Shown: positions 1 to 10,256, counted from the stretch's first letter. The stretch is DNA of 43,241 nucleotides from Alteribacillus sp041949975 (GCF_041949975.1 NZ_JBHFQG010000032.1:1-43241), one strand, 5' to 3'. A program made the numbers and translations. The notes: a model not told the origin generated them from the sequence alone.

Positions 1-57
1 ACCACTTAGAATAAACAATTTATGATGAAAATGATCGCTTGTAATACAATCCATCAT
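1..57 (-). CDS. possible 5' end of a gene running off the left edge
   Basis: Reading leftward, an AGGAG box (about 62-66) precedes two adjacent ATG codons (at 57 and 54), and the frame stays open to the window edge (19 codons beginning MMDCITSDHFHHK). The spacing suits the second ATG better. The peptide is too short to recognise, and chance is a real possibility. If real, the gene is divergent from gajA. Confidence 0.25.
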   Translation of the reverse strand, partial: MMDCITSDHFHHKLFILSG

Positions 58-229
58 TTTTCTCCTGGTGACAGCTTCGCTGGAATTATCCAGAGATTAA
101 CTCCTTACGACAAATAATCCTGAAAATTATACGTCATTTATCACTAAAGTTCACACCGAATAAGGGTTACACACACGTTTCAAAAGTCGTCTCGAAAACA
201 AAGTTACAATATTCATTGTTTCACCCTTT

Positions 230-345
230 TTGATAATGTTAAAAGTAATAAAATTATAACGAAAAATTAATCCACTAGATGTATGACCTTAATATTAGAC
301 ATTAATCCTGGCTTTTCTCCTAAATATCAATTCATATGGTAAAAT
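230..345 (+). promoter_or_regulatory. candidate promoter region of gajAB
   Basis: The best candidate is an extended -10 (TG at 337-338, then TAAAAT at 340-345) about 30 bases before the gajA ribosome binding site; its -35 region is poor. A second candidate is TTGATA at 230-235 followed after about 18 bases by TTATAA. The remainder of 66-343 is AT-rich, and I see no gene or strong hairpin in it. Confidence 0.35.
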
Positions 346-382
346 GAGTGTGTTTTTACTTACTACTCCATGGGAGGTTAGC

Positions 383-2155
383 ATGAAATTAAAGAATTTA
401 GTGATTAAAAACTTTCGTAACTTTGAATGTGCAAAGATTGATTTATCAAATCAAAACGTTATATTTGGAATGAATGATGTAGGAAAAACCAATATGCTTT
501 ATGCCCTTAGATTTCTACTCGATAGAAATATACGGAAAGAAGGATTTAGGGAGACTGATTTTTTCCAATGTGATACCAATAAGTTAATTAGCATCACTTT
601 ATGCGTAGATATTTCAGACCGTAAAACTGATGAGGACTCAAAACATATTATTGCAAAAGTCGGCGGGGCAAGATCTAGTGACGATTTGGATAATTTTTAT
701 TTTAGAATAGAAGGGGCATATGATGATAGTGAGGAGATTGGCATTCCAAAACTGTATTGGGGAAATGACTTTAAAAACTTAGAAGAAATTAATCAAAATG
801 GAATATATAGTAGTATAGACAGCCTATTTCGAATTGTTTACGTTGATCCCTCAATAGATTTAGAAAATACATTTACAAAGAACAGAAAAAAGCTTTTTGA
901 TCAAACAAAATTAAGTGACGGTGACATACAAATATCTAACGATATCAAACAAATAGGCAATGAATTAAATACTAAAATCAGTAGCATGGAAGTTATAAGA
1001 AATTTTCAGGATGTTATAACTGATGAATACAAAAAATTAAAAGATGAAGATATCAGTATAGAGATGAAATCAGAGCTATCAATTAATAGTTATTTTGGTA
1101 ACTTGATCCCCTATATAAAAAAAGATGATGACGATAACATTTATCCAACATCTGGAGATGGAAGAAAGAAAATCTTAGCATATTCGGTATTAAACCATCT
1201 AATAAAGGAGCAGGAAGGTAATAAAATTATAATACATCTAATTGAAGAGCCTGAAAATAGCCTACATAGATCCATGCAGATAGCCCTATCACAACAATTG
1301 TTTAACTCTAAAGTATATAAATATTTCTTTTTATCGACACACTCTTCAGAACTTCTATATGAAATGGATGATGCTTCCCTCATAAGAATTTACTCACAAA
1401 ATAGGACAAACTGTGAATCTTATCTTTATATTGTAGAAGATGAATACAGAAATGTAAAAAAAGAACTAAATAGTTCCCTCGCAACTGCACTATTTGCAGA
1501 TAAGGTATTACTAGTTGAAGGTCCTTCAGAAAAAGTGTTATTTCAAAAAATTTTAGAAGAAGTGCACCCAACTTATGAATTAGACGGGGGGTACATATTA
1601 GACGTTAGTGGAATAAAATTTGAACCGTATGTAAAGGTACTTAAAGGCCTTAACATTATCCCAATTGTAAAAACCGATAATGATTTAAAAGCAAAGAATA
1701 ATAATAAAATGCTTTTTGATTTGATTGGTATAAATAGGTGTCTAAACCTTTTAGAAATTGTGCAGGAAGGTTTTGAATCTATTAATGCTTCCCCGGTAGA
1801 AATAGATTATTCTATTTTTAAGGATAGCAAGATTAAATGGCCAGATTCTAGAAAGAAAAGAATGGTTAAAGATAAAAAAGTGAGCTTATATGACAACTAC
1901 ATAGATGATATCTACAAATTCCAGGAAAACAATATATATTTATCAAGAATCGATTTAGAGCATGATTTATACGAAGTAATTGGTGAAAGAATGAAGGAAA
2001 TACTTGGTGGAAATCCAGTGAAATATCTTCAGGACCATAAATTACTAAATATGATTGAATTAACAGATGGACTAACTTATGAGGATTGTACCAGGATCAT
2101 AAAAGATTCATTGTTTAAGCCATTAAGGGAGTTGGTTCCTCATGAATTTGATTGA
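383..2155 (+). CDS. gajA: Gabija protein GajA: ABC-type ATPase with TOPRIM nuclease (OLD family)
   Basis: GajA is the DNA-nicking endonuclease of the Gabija anti-phage system; in the family the ATPase part senses nucleotide state and gates the TOPRIM nuclease. The start was placed at the ATG at 383, which follows a GGGAGGT box (372-378); an upstream in-frame start at 344 has no such site. The product is 590 residues, near the usual size of about 580. Visible motifs are a Walker A GMNDVGKT (29-36) directly after an SMC/RecF-like MKLKNLVIKNFRNF start, a Walker B-like LIEEPENSLH (E288/E289), an H-loop FLSTHSSE and a C-terminal TOPRIM domain with E379 (LLVEGPSEK) and D432/D434 (KTDND). It overlaps gajB by 14 bases. 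The gene is AT-rich compared with the metabolic genes, consistent with horizontal acquisition. Confidence 0.9.
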   Translation: MKLKNLVIKNFRNFECAKIDLSNQNVIFGMNDVGKTNMLYALRFLLDRNIRKEGFRETDFFQCDTNKLISITLCVDISDRKTDEDSKHIIAKVGGARSSDDLDNFYFRIEGAYDDSEEIGIPKLYWGNDFKNLEEINQNGIYSSIDSLFRIVYVDPSIDLENTFTKNRKKLFDQTKLSDGDIQISNDIKQIGNELNTKISSMEVIRNFQDVITDEYKKLKDEDISIEMKSELSINSYFGNLIPYIKKDDDDNIYPTSGDGRKKILAYSVLNHLIKEQEGNKIIIHLIEEPENSLHRSMQIALSQQLFNSKVYKYFFLSTHSSELLYEMDDASLIRIYSQNRTNCESYLYIVEDEYRNVKKELNSSLATALFADKVLLVEGPSEKVLFQKILEEVHPTYELDGGYILDVSGIKFEPYVKVLKGLNIIPIVKTDNDLKAKNNNKMLFDLIGINRCLNLLEIVQEGFESINASPVEIDYSIFKDSKIKWPDSRKKRMVKDKKVSLYDNYIDDIYKFQENNIYLSRIDLEHDLYEVIGERMKEILGGNPVKYLQDHKLLNMIELTDGLTYEDCTRIIKDSLFKPLRELVPHEFD

Positions 2156-3695
2156 TCAAGAAGCTAGAGATGAAATTTTAGAGGACAATGGTAATATTGT
2201 GATTTCTGCTAGTGCTGGCTCGGGGAAAACAACCATTATGGTCAATAAAATGAATAAAGTACTTCAAGAGATTGAAGACCACAAAACAATCGCTGCAATC
2301 ACGTTTACAGTAAAGGCTTCTAAAGAGATCAAGAAAAAAGTAGGTATAAACACTGAAAACAGCTTGTCGGTTCAAACAAATGATTCTTTTATTGAAAGTG
2401 AGATAATAAGGCCTTTTATTCAAGATGCACTAGGAAGTGATTATAACAGGGAATATTCCGTAGAATATGATGGAGTGTATAAATTCTCGAGTTTTGAAGA
2501 GGGCCTGAATCAATTAAAAAGCATGAACGTATTAGGCACTTACCGGGATAACCATCTTAATTTCAACTTCCGATTAGCTTTAATAATTATAAAAAACTCA
2601 ATAGCTTGTCAAGAATATATTAAATCTAAATATGCTATGATTTTTATTGATGAATATCAAGATACAGATTCAGATATGCATAGATTTTTTATGTGGCTAA
2701 AAAACAATTTAAGCATCAAATTATTTATCGTGGGAGACTCTAAACAAGCTATTTACTTATGGCGTGGAGCCATGAGTAACGTATTCGAATTATTGTCTAA
2801 TGAAAATTTCTCTGCATACGAACTTGTGACTAATTTTCGATGTGATAATGAGATTGAAAACTATGCAAATCTATTTCACAACCCTGGTTACTACAAGCAC
2901 TTAAATAACGATGTAAATAACGTAATTCTAAAAGAATTTCCCTCAAAGGGAAGAAACTTTGTAGGATTTTTAGAAGAATTTGAGCAGCTTATTGAAGACA
3001 ATTATGTTGACATCCTTAAGGACATTACAATAATTGCTAATTTTAACAGAGACGCTCAATTGATAACCGATATTTTAAATAAAAATGGTTACAATTTTGT
3101 GTATATACCAAGAACACCAATTGATGAAGGCATCCCTAATGGTCATCTTCTTAAAGAATTGGCATTCTACATTAAGAATGAAAGTTATTCTATTTATGAT
3201 TTTTTATCCAATACTCAAATTGACGAAAGGATTCAAACTAGAAAGGATATTGATAAGATAATTAAGCTTTTAAAAAAGTGGGAAAACTTAGATCAAACAA
3301 TGATTAGCAGGGCTGTTTCCAACTTAGCAAATTATCTAGAGATATCAATTAGCGACAAGGAAATTAAAAAATTTATAGAAAGTATCACAAATAGAAATTA
3401 CGACATGGCATTTACTCTATTAGAAGAAAAACATAAAGTTATGACGGTGTTCGCTTCTAAAGGGTTAGAGTTTAACCAAGTAATAAGTTTTTCCCGTTAT
3501 TATAGAATTTTTAATAGTGAGCACCTTCAAAATCACTATGTTTGTGTAACAAGAGCAATTAATAAATTTATAATGTTTATAGATGATCATAGATATCATA
3601 AGCATCTTACAAACGTAATTGCTAATGAACAGATTTCAAACGCTGGAAAGGTATTTAAACACATTCCCTCAATTAACGCTTACATTAAACAGTGA
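2142..3695 (+). CDS. gajB: Gabija protein GajB: UvrD/PcrA-like helicase
   Basis: GajB is the UvrD-like partner of GajA; together they form the Gabija complex, in which GajB is thought to respond to DNA ends produced by GajA. The 517-residue protein has the SF1A series: Walker A SAGSGKTT (24-31), motif II IDEYQDTDSD (D170, E171), motif III VGDSKQAIYLWRGA (from 197), a motif IV-like TNFRCDNEIENYA, motif V VFASKGLEFNQV (from 436) and motif VI VCVTRA (467-472). It is shorter than a full UvrD (about 720), as expected for GajB, because the 1B/2B insertions are reduced. Its ATG lies inside the end of gajA, so translation is probably coupled. It ends just before a strong hairpin. Helicase identity is certain; the GajB assignment rests on size and pairing with gajA. 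Confidence 0.9.
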   Translation: MNLIDQEARDEILEDNGNIVISASAGSGKTTIMVNKMNKVLQEIEDHKTIAAITFTVKASKEIKKKVGINTENSLSVQTNDSFIESEIIRPFIQDALGSDYNREYSVEYDGVYKFSSFEEGLNQLKSMNVLGTYRDNHLNFNFRLALIIIKNSIACQEYIKSKYAMIFIDEYQDTDSDMHRFFMWLKNNLSIKLFIVGDSKQAIYLWRGAMSNVFELLSNENFSAYELVTNFRCDNEIENYANLFHNPGYYKHLNNDVNNVILKEFPSKGRNFVGFLEEFEQLIEDNYVDILKDITIIANFNRDAQLITDILNKNGYNFVYIPRTPIDEGIPNGHLLKELAFYIKNESYSIYDFLSNTQIDERIQTRKDIDKIIKLLKKWENLDQTMISRAVSNLANYLEISISDKEIKKFIESITNRNYDMAFTLLEEKHKVMTVFASKGLEFNQVISFSRYYRIFNSEHLQNHYVCVTRAINKFIMFIDDHRYHKHLTNVIANEQISNAGKVFKHIPSINAYIKQ

Positions 3696-3707
3696 TTTCT
3701 GTTGAGA

Positions 3708-3748
3708 TAAAGAGATAGGAACAACTCTTAATAGTTCCTATCTCTTTA
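3708..3748. terminator. hairpin between convergent gajB and hsdR
   Basis: A perfect 15-bp inverted repeat (3708-3722 with 3734-3748, 11-base loop) lies 12 bases after the gajB stop codon. The right arm ends in CTCTTTA, so the U-tract is weak. It is well placed to end gajAB transcription and may also act on leftward transcription from hsdR. The rest of the 225-base gap up to 3920 shows nothing else. Confidence 0.6.
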
Positions 3749-3920
3749 CAGTACAATTTATCCACTTTCCTAATAAATTGTTGATAAATTCATTAATATT
3801 CATAAGATCAACACTTCGAGTGGTTTTTCATATGTTTTCTTCTCCCATAACAACAATGTTTGATGTTGCGGAAATTATTTATATAACTGTGGTAAATAGG
3901 TTACTACGATATCTATAACA

Positions 3921-6920
3921 CTATGAGTGATTGCTGTTTCTTAAATCGGTGTAGACTTCATCAAACATATCTTCCATTAAAAATTGTTTGAAATCGCTAT
4001 CTTCAAGCACTTTCATGAAGAATTTCTCATTCTGCTGCATCCGATCAATCACGAAGTCCATAAAAGTTTTTTCATAACTGAATTTGAAATTATCTTTCGT
4101 ATTATTCTGTGCTCTTTCTGCCAACGTCTCATTAGCTTTCATATCCGCTAAAAGTTGGTCTCGGGATAACTTATCGGCTTCAGTAAACTCTGTGCCGAAG
4201 CGTTCATTTATTCTGTCTATAATCGAAGAAAGACGTTCCTTTTCTTCTTCTTTGCTTCCTGAACCACCGTATTGAGTAGGATTAAGATTTTGTCCACCCT
4301 CTTCCGTTAATGAAATACTCCCTTCAAACACCTTTTCATTCCTGTAATATTTTAAGGCGACATCATCTGATAAATAGACCGGGTCCTGAGGTTTCCTCGG
4401 CAGTTTCTTGAGCAAGTAACTTAAATAAACAAACCGTTTATGAAGATCGATGTCAGAGAATGGACCTATCTGTAATACAAAGGAATAAGTTCGTACAAAT
4501 TTAGTAGCAGCTGATTTAAACTGCTCTTGTTGCTCTTCATTCAATTCCGATTTAAATCGTTCCACGGCAGGGTCTAGGAATGAATTTAACTTAGTCTGTA
4601 TTTTGGTGTTTTTGGATGGATGATCGCTAAATTCAAGATTTGAGACAGCTTCTAGTTCCTCTTCTGTATACACTTGCATCGCATCAAGTTCATGTTGCAC
4701 ATCATATAAAATATTCGGATCTGTAACTTCATCCAGTCCTGTGACTTCATAATAAGTCTGAAAAGCTTGTTGGATGGTTTCAGGATCATTTGCAAAATCG
4801 AGAATGAATGTATCATCTTTCCCTTCACACGTCCGATTTAAGCGAGACAACGTCTGCACAGCCTTAATACCATCTAATGGCTTGTCCACGTACATCGTAT
4901 GCAATAGAGGCTCGTCGAATCCAGTTTGGTATTTTTCAGCTACTATTAGCACTTGGTAATCATCGGAGTGAAATCGGTCCGGAAGTTCTTTTTCGCCCAT
5001 TTTGTTTATTTCAGGTTCTGTGTATGACTGACCACCATCTTCTACTGTTCCTGAAAAAGCAACAAGCGTATTTAAATCCGTATATCCTTTTGATTTAATG
5101 TAACGGTCAAATGCGTACTTATATCGAACGGCATGCAAACGGCTGCTTGTGACCACCATTGCTTTTGCTCGTCCATCAATTTTATGACGGGTCACATTAC
5201 GGAAATGCTCTACCATGATTTCAGCCTTTTGAGCGATATTATGCGGGTGCAAGGAAACAAAACGCGCAATCTGCCTAGACGCTTTACTTTTAGCCACTTC
5301 AGGATCTTCCGAAATACTTTTCTCCACTTTATAGAAAGTGTCGTATGTGACGTAATTTTCCAATACGTCATGTATAAAACCTTCTTCAATTGCCTGTCGC
5401 ATCGAATAAACATGAAACGGGGCATAAGTACCGTCTTCCTGCAAGGTGCCGAACCGTTCTACCGTTTTTGCTTTCGGAGTGGCCGTGAAGGCAAAGAAGG
5501 AAATATTTGATTGATCCCCACTTTTCGCGATCACTTCAAGCATCCGTTCTTCCGCGTCCGTCGTTTCACTTTCTTCCATCATGCTCTCTTCATATGCCTC
5601 TTCTAATGACTTATTCGACAGAAGAGCCGTCATAGCACTCGAAGCCTTTCCGCCCTGAGAACTATGAGCTTCATCAATGATAATGCCGTATGTTCCACGG
5701 TTGAATTCGCCAACCTTATCTAAAATAAATGGGAACTTCTGGAGCGTTGTAATAATCACCTTTGTTTTATTGGTAATCGCCCGGGCCAGCTGGTTAGAAT
5801 CTTCATCAATCTTTTCCACCATTCCTGCCTTGTGCTCCAACTGATAGACAGCATCTTGCAACTGCTTATCCAACACCCGTCTATCCGTGATAACAATGAC
5901 GCTGTCAAAAATAGCTTCATCATCTTCATCATGAAGCTTGGCAAAACGATGAGCTAACCAGGAGATACTGTTCGTCTTCCCGCTCCCGGCTGAATGTTGG
6001 ATCAAATAGTTTTTCCCGGCCTTATGAACAGATACATCCTCTTCTAATTTTCGAACCGCATCCAGCTGATGGAAACGAGGGAAAATAACAACCTCTTTTT
6101 CATCGATAATCTCACCATTGCTGTCTTTGATATCTTCTTTCTGGATGTACACAAACCGGAAAAATATATCAAGCAAGCTGTCTTTCTGCAAAATATCTTT
6201 CCATAAGTAGGACGTTCTGTAATCGTCATAGACGACTGGATTACCTTTCCCACCCTTGTTTCCTCTGTTGAATGGAAGGAAGAAGGTCTTCTTTTTATTT
6301 AACTGCGTTGTCATATAAACTTCATCAGTGTCAACTGCAAAAAAGACAACAGCTCTCCTCTTAAATTGGAATAACAACTCATTAGGAGAACGGTTATCCT
6401 GGTATTGCTTCTTGGAATCTTCTACCGTTTGACCAGTCAATTGATTTTTTAATTCCATGACTATAAGTGGAAGGCCGTTCAAAGACAGCATCATATCAAT
6501 CGAGTTCCGGTTTTCGGTACTGTAATAGACTTGTCGGCTGACAGTAAAAATATTCTGTTCGTATCTTTCTACGAGAGTCCGGTTCATATCAGTGACCGGT
6601 TGATTATAAGCAAGACGAAGAGTAACACCGTAATCTTTAATCCCATGTCGAAGGCAGTCAATCATTCCACGTCGCTTCAGCTCTTTATCCAGTCTGTCCA
6701 TGATTTTGTATTCATACTTTTCTTTGTAGACTTTCTTTAACCGTTCCAGCGCTTTAGGCTGTGTGGCTTCCAGAAACTCAAACAGAATGTCCTGATCAAC
6801 CGCCCACTTCTGAAACGTATGCAAAGCAGTCCCCTCTAATATCCTTTGCCGATACCCTGACCGTACTAACTCATGCTCAATGTTTTCTTCGAATCCTCGT
6901 TCACTGTAATCCACACTCAC
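3921..6920 (-). CDS. hsdR: type I restriction enzyme subunit R (HsdR)
   Basis: This is the motor and nuclease subunit of a type I restriction-modification complex; it translocates and cuts DNA lacking the host methylation. The protein has 999 residues, normal for the family. The N-terminal nuclease shows a PD-(D/E)xK core with D142, E156 and K158 (SIDMMLS...IVMELKNQ). The SF2 motor shows Walker A SAGSGKTNS (K315), DEAH at 416-419, FTATPKAK, and a motif VI-like QTLSRLNRT. The C-terminal third is the helical domain that docks onto M/S. The start is a GTG whose GTGA overlaps the hsdS stop by four bases, so it is the last gene of hsdM-hsdS-hsdR and probably translationally coupled. No frameshift or missing motif was seen. 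Confidence 0.95.
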   Translation of the reverse strand: MSVDYSERGFEENIEHELVRSGYRQRILEGTALHTFQKWAVDQDILFEFLEATQPKALERLKKVYKEKYEYKIMDRLDKELKRRGMIDCLRHGIKDYGVTLRLAYNQPVTDMNRTLVERYEQNIFTVSRQVYYSTENRNSIDMMLSLNGLPLIVMELKNQLTGQTVEDSKKQYQDNRSPNELLFQFKRRAVVFFAVDTDEVYMTTQLNKKKTFFLPFNRGNKGGKGNPVVYDDYRTSYLWKDILQKDSLLDIFFRFVYIQKEDIKDSNGEIIDEKEVVIFPRFHQLDAVRKLEEDVSVHKAGKNYLIQHSAGSGKTNSISWLAHRFAKLHDEDDEAIFDSVIVITDRRVLDKQLQDAVYQLEHKAGMVEKIDEDSNQLARAITNKTKVIITTLQKFPFILDKVGEFNRGTYGIIIDEAHSSQGGKASSAMTALLSNKSLEEAYEESMMEESETTDAEERMLEVIAKSGDQSNISFFAFTATPKAKTVERFGTLQEDGTYAPFHVYSMRQAIEEGFIHDVLENYVTYDTFYKVEKSISEDPEVAKSKASRQIARFVSLHPHNIAQKAEIMVEHFRNVTRHKIDGRAKAMVVTSSRLHAVRYKYAFDRYIKSKGYTDLNTLVAFSGTVEDGGQSYTEPEINKMGEKELPDRFHSDDYQVLIVAEKYQTGFDEPLLHTMYVDKPLDGIKAVQTLSRLNRTCEGKDDTFILDFANDPETIQQAFQTYYEVTGLDEVTDPNILYDVQHELDAMQVYTEEELEAVSNLEFSDHPSKNTKIQTKLNSFLDPAVERFKSELNEEQQEQFKSAATKFVRTYSFVLQIGPFSDIDLHKRFVYLSYLLKKLPRKPQDPVYLSDDVALKYYRNEKVFEGSISLTEEGGQNLNPTQYGGSGSKEEEKERLSSIIDRINERFGTEFTEADKLSRDQLLADMKANETLAERAQNNTKDNFKFSYEKTFMDFVIDRMQQNEKFFMKVLEDSDFKQFLMEDMFDEVYTDLRNSNHS

Positions 6921-8209
6921 AACCTCACCTCCATGTCCTCCTCGGTGTCCTCGTAGTCAGGCACATCAATTTTCCCAGTAACCGCTTCATAGATCAGAGA
7001 TTGACGGTATTCTTTTAATTTCTCAATTTGAACCTTTAATTCTTCAAGAGTCTTATCCATATTCTTTAAATAATTATTTAAATACTGGCTAATCTTTTTC
7101 TGTTCTTCAATACTTGGTAATAGTATTGGTAGTTTTTTTAAGTCTGGATAGCCTATGGACTGTCTTACTCCACTTCCGAATCCATAAAAAACCTTTAGTA
7201 GATCATAAGAGTGTAGAAGAAGACTAGCATACTCACTAGTAATAGTATTTCTAGGAATGAGTGTTAAATATGCAGAAGTTATTATCCCCCTCTCTTGCAC
7301 CAAACCAACCCTGAGACTACGTTTATCATTTTGCAAATCTGTTAAACGCAAAACGATGTCGCCACTATTTACTATACGGTACGTTTCAAAAGAAGCTGGT
7401 AAAAGTCCAAAATTACTCTCTACATCTCTTCTTTTGATTTTCCCATAGCTCAGCGACAGCACGTTCTGCTCTTTTTTACCTTCATTTTTAGTTTTTGACT
7501 CTATAAAATGCAGGTTTAATGTGCTAACATCCCACTTTTTTGGAATTTCACCGATCCATTCCACCCCCGAATCTTTCATTTTCAAATCAGGGTCAAGTCC
7601 TTTTGTAACAGCTTCTGTTATAATAGCTTGACGTTTTTCTTCAAGAAGTTTGATGAGTTTTTCTTTATCAGCAATAAGGGTATCAATTTCTGAAGTTTTT
7701 CGATCAAGAAACTGCACAATTTGTTCTTGTAGTTCTTTGTTGGGAAGCAAAACCCTTAAAGACTTAATTATCGACTGACTTATATTTTTTTGCCCTCCTC
7801 CTGCCGAAAGTTCAATAATTTTTTCTCGGTTGGAGAGAAACCAATAAAATAGAAATTTATTACTAACACCTTTTGGGTGTGTCATTACACAACAGGCCTG
7901 ATTAGTTGCGGCAGGTATCCTAGTAATTGATAGCCTTCCAATAGTAGCGCCATATAGCGCAATAACCAAAGAATTCGCAGGATATACTTTCAAAGTTGGA
8001 TAGTCTATTATTGCCTGTTTAGAAATTTTTTTATTGGTAACATACAAGTACCCATCATTTAAATCTCCAGTATTGATCCAAGCCACTTCTGCTCTATTGT
8101 AATACTCATTATTAGTAGATTTTGGAGTAGTTCCACTGCTAATCTCTTCGAAGAGCCACGAAACTTTTAACAACTCCCAGTCTTCTAAGGATTTTTCTCT
8201 AAAATTCAT
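6917..8209 (-). CDS. hsdS: type I restriction enzyme specificity subunit S (HsdS)
   Basis: HsdS recognises the bipartite target sequence for both methylation and restriction. The 430-residue protein shows the usual two-half layout: target-recognition domain 1 (about 1-150), a helical spacer (QIVQFLDRKTSEIDTL...LLEEKRQAIITEAVTKGL), the inter-domain linker DSGVEWIGEIPKKWD, recognition domain 2, and a second spacer (KISQYLNNYLK...YRQSLIYEAVTGKIDV). The N-terminus begins close to the first domain without the usual copy of the SGVEWIGEIP linker. It overlaps hsdM and hsdR by four bases on each side. Only one hsdS copy is present, so there is no sign in this window of specificity shuffling by recombination. 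Confidence 0.93.
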   Translation of the reverse strand: MNFREKSLEDWELLKVSWLFEEISSGTTPKSTNNEYYNRAEVAWINTGDLNDGYLYVTNKKISKQAIIDYPTLKVYPANSLVIALYGATIGRLSITRIPAATNQACCVMTHPKGVSNKFLFYWFLSNREKIIELSAGGGQKNISQSIIKSLRVLLPNKELQEQIVQFLDRKTSEIDTLIADKEKLIKLLEEKRQAIITEAVTKGLDPDLKMKDSGVEWIGEIPKKWDVSTLNLHFIESKTKNEGKKEQNVLSLSYGKIKRRDVESNFGLLPASFETYRIVNSGDIVLRLTDLQNDKRSLRVGLVQERGIITSAYLTLIPRNTITSEYASLLLHSYDLLKVFYGFGSGVRQSIGYPDLKKLPILLPSIEEQKKISQYLNNYLKNMDKTLEELKVQIEKLKEYRQSLIYEAVTGKIDVPDYEDTEEDMEVRL

Positions 8210-10218
8210 TCCAACACCTTCTTCAACTTCTCTAATATCCTCGCTTCCAACTCCTGAATTTCGTCCTTAATCTCTTCAGAAGGTCGTAGTTCTTTATATT
8301 TGTAAAAATGACGTGTGAATGGGATTTCATATCCTATTTTCGTTTTTGATTTATCGACCCAGGAGTCTGGGACGTGCGGTAGTACTTCCCGTTCGAAATA
8401 CTCGTGAATGTCTTCTTTTAATGGGACATTTTCGGTGTCGCGTAAGTCTGGATCTGGTTCGACGTCACCTTTTTTGTTTTTTACACAGGCATCCGCTGTC
8501 TCATCTTTCTCGGAAAGAGCTGCTAAAATTGTTTTTACTAACGTAGCTTTGGTGTCCACTCCGTATTCTTTTAAAGTCTGTTTCAAAACGTCCGTAAATT
8601 CCTCACGATTTTTATAGAGCAGGCCATCACTCATAGATTGCAGGGCTTTTACGATGTTTTGCTGTTTCTTCTGTCCTTCTTTTTCCTCTTTCAACCCTGC
8701 TTCTCCTTTTTTCTTCGTCTTCGCTAGATTTTGAAAAGCTTTCTGTTCATATAACCTTTTTATTCGCTCGTTATCGGCTTTGAAATTTAGCTTTAACGGT
8801 CGTTCTACAACAATTTTTTGGTAGCCAAAATCTTCATTGTCAAAGATTTTGACATGCTCTCCTTCTTTAAACTCCCCGTAAAGTTTAATTATCTCTTTAA
8901 TCTGCTCCTCTGAAATTTCATGACGCTTTTCCCCAAGGCTCTTTCGCATCTTTTGATAGAAATCAACCGCATTCACTAGCTGGATTTTCCCTTGTCGCCA
9001 AGGTTCTTTATTGTTTGTTAATATCCAAATGTAAGTAGAAATACCAGTATTATAGAAAAGACTGGGTGGCATAGCCACTATTCCTTCTACAAGATCATTT
9101 TCAATCACGTAACGGCGGATCTCACTTTCTCCACTTCCGGCATCCCCTGTAAACAGCGGAGATCCATTCATAATAATTGTAAGACGCGACCCTTTTGGGT
9201 TCTCCTCTGTGACTGGCTTCATCTTTGAAACAAGATTCTGCAGGAACAAAAGCTGTCCGTCCCCAATACGAGGTAGCCCAGCTCCAAATCGACCTTCATG
9301 GCCTAGGTCTTCATGTTCTTCCCGTACTGTTTTTTCTGCCGGTTTCCATTCAACTCCATACGGCGGATTTGTAATTAAATAATCGAAGGTTTCATTAGGA
9401 AATGCATCCCTGGAGAGCGTATTTCCAAAACGGATATTGCGGGCCTCTTCTCCTTTTATTAATATATCTGCCTTACACATGGCGTACGATTCTTCATTAA
9501 ATTCTTGAGCAAAGAACTCCAGCTCAGCAGATGGGTTTAAATCCTTTAAATACTCCTGGGCAATGGAACCCATACCGCCAGTCCCAGCACAACTATCATA
9601 GAGAGTCTGTGTGATTCCCGGTTTTGTGAGGATATCTTCATCCTCATTAAACATAAGACCTACCATCAACCTTACTACTTCACGAGGGGTATAGTGGTCA
9701 CCAGCTTCTGCATGTTCTGAATAACGCCGGATCAATTCTTCGAAAATGTAACCCATTTCCAAATTAGAGACTGTTTCTGGATGAAGATCGATCTCTGAAA
9801 AACGTTTCACGGTAAGATAGAGGAGGTCATTCCGATCCATTTTTTCAATTTGTGTATCAAAGTCAAAGTACTCAATAATATCTCTCGCTACCTTTGAAAA
9901 ACCATTTATGTAATCACGGAAATTATCAGCAATGTTATCCGAATCATTAATCAGTTTTCCAAAGTCATAGTTGCTCGTATTGTTAAAACGCTGACCTGAG
10001 ACACGGTTTAAAATCTCGTCCCGTGCCTCTTCCGGTAGGTTTTTGTACTTCTCATATTGTTCTAATACTTCCTCTTTTGTATCTTGTAAGACACAGTCAA
10101 ACCGGCGTAGTACTGCCATGGGTAGAATGACTTTTCCATAGTCATCCGGTTTATAAGGACCTCGCAAAATTTCCGCAATCGTCCATAAAAATTGTACTTT
10201 ATCTTGAAAATTAACCAT
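8206..10218 (-). CDS. hsdM: type I DNA methyltransferase subunit M (HsdM)
   Basis: HsdM transfers a methyl group from SAM to adenine in the sequence read by HsdS. Visible are the N-terminal HsdM_N helical domain, the SAM-binding motif I DSCAGTGGMGS (from 208) and the catalytic motif IV NPPY (284-287). I chose the ATG at 10218 because an AAAGGAG box sits 8 bases upstream; an ATG at 10245 would add nine residues but lacks a good site. At 670 residues it is longer than the common 500-residue HsdM. The excess is a charged C-terminal extension (lysine/glutamate-rich around 490-530) ending in a segment that resembles an HsdS/HsdR contact region. First gene of the hsdMSR operon. Confidence 0.93.
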   Translation of the reverse strand: MVNFQDKVQFLWTIAEILRGPYKPDDYGKVILPMAVLRRFDCVLQDTKEEVLEQYEKYKNLPEEARDEILNRVSGQRFNNTSNYDFGKLINDSDNIADNFRDYINGFSKVARDIIEYFDFDTQIEKMDRNDLLYLTVKRFSEIDLHPETVSNLEMGYIFEELIRRYSEHAEAGDHYTPREVVRLMVGLMFNEDEDILTKPGITQTLYDSCAGTGGMGSIAQEYLKDLNPSAELEFFAQEFNEESYAMCKADILIKGEEARNIRFGNTLSRDAFPNETFDYLITNPPYGVEWKPAEKTVREEHEDLGHEGRFGAGLPRIGDGQLLFLQNLVSKMKPVTEENPKGSRLTIIMNGSPLFTGDAGSGESEIRRYVIENDLVEGIVAMPPSLFYNTGISTYIWILTNNKEPWRQGKIQLVNAVDFYQKMRKSLGEKRHEISEEQIKEIIKLYGEFKEGEHVKIFDNEDFGYQKIVVERPLKLNFKADNERIKRLYEQKAFQNLAKTKKKGEAGLKEEKEGQKKQQNIVKALQSMSDGLLYKNREEFTDVLKQTLKEYGVDTKATLVKTILAALSEKDETADACVKNKKGDVEPDPDLRDTENVPLKEDIHEYFEREVLPHVPDSWVDKSKTKIGYEIPFTRHFYKYKELRPSEEIKDEIQELEARILEKLKKVLE

Positions 10219-10256
10219 TTTACCTGCTCCTTTTTCACGACTCATTAAACAAACTT

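Noticed and set aside
5133..5510. 125-codon open frame opposite hsdR
   Set aside because: Antisense to a well-supported gene, no ribosome binding site and no recognisable domain; same for the other long frames opposite hsdM, coxM, the aldehyde dehydrogenase and the thiolase.
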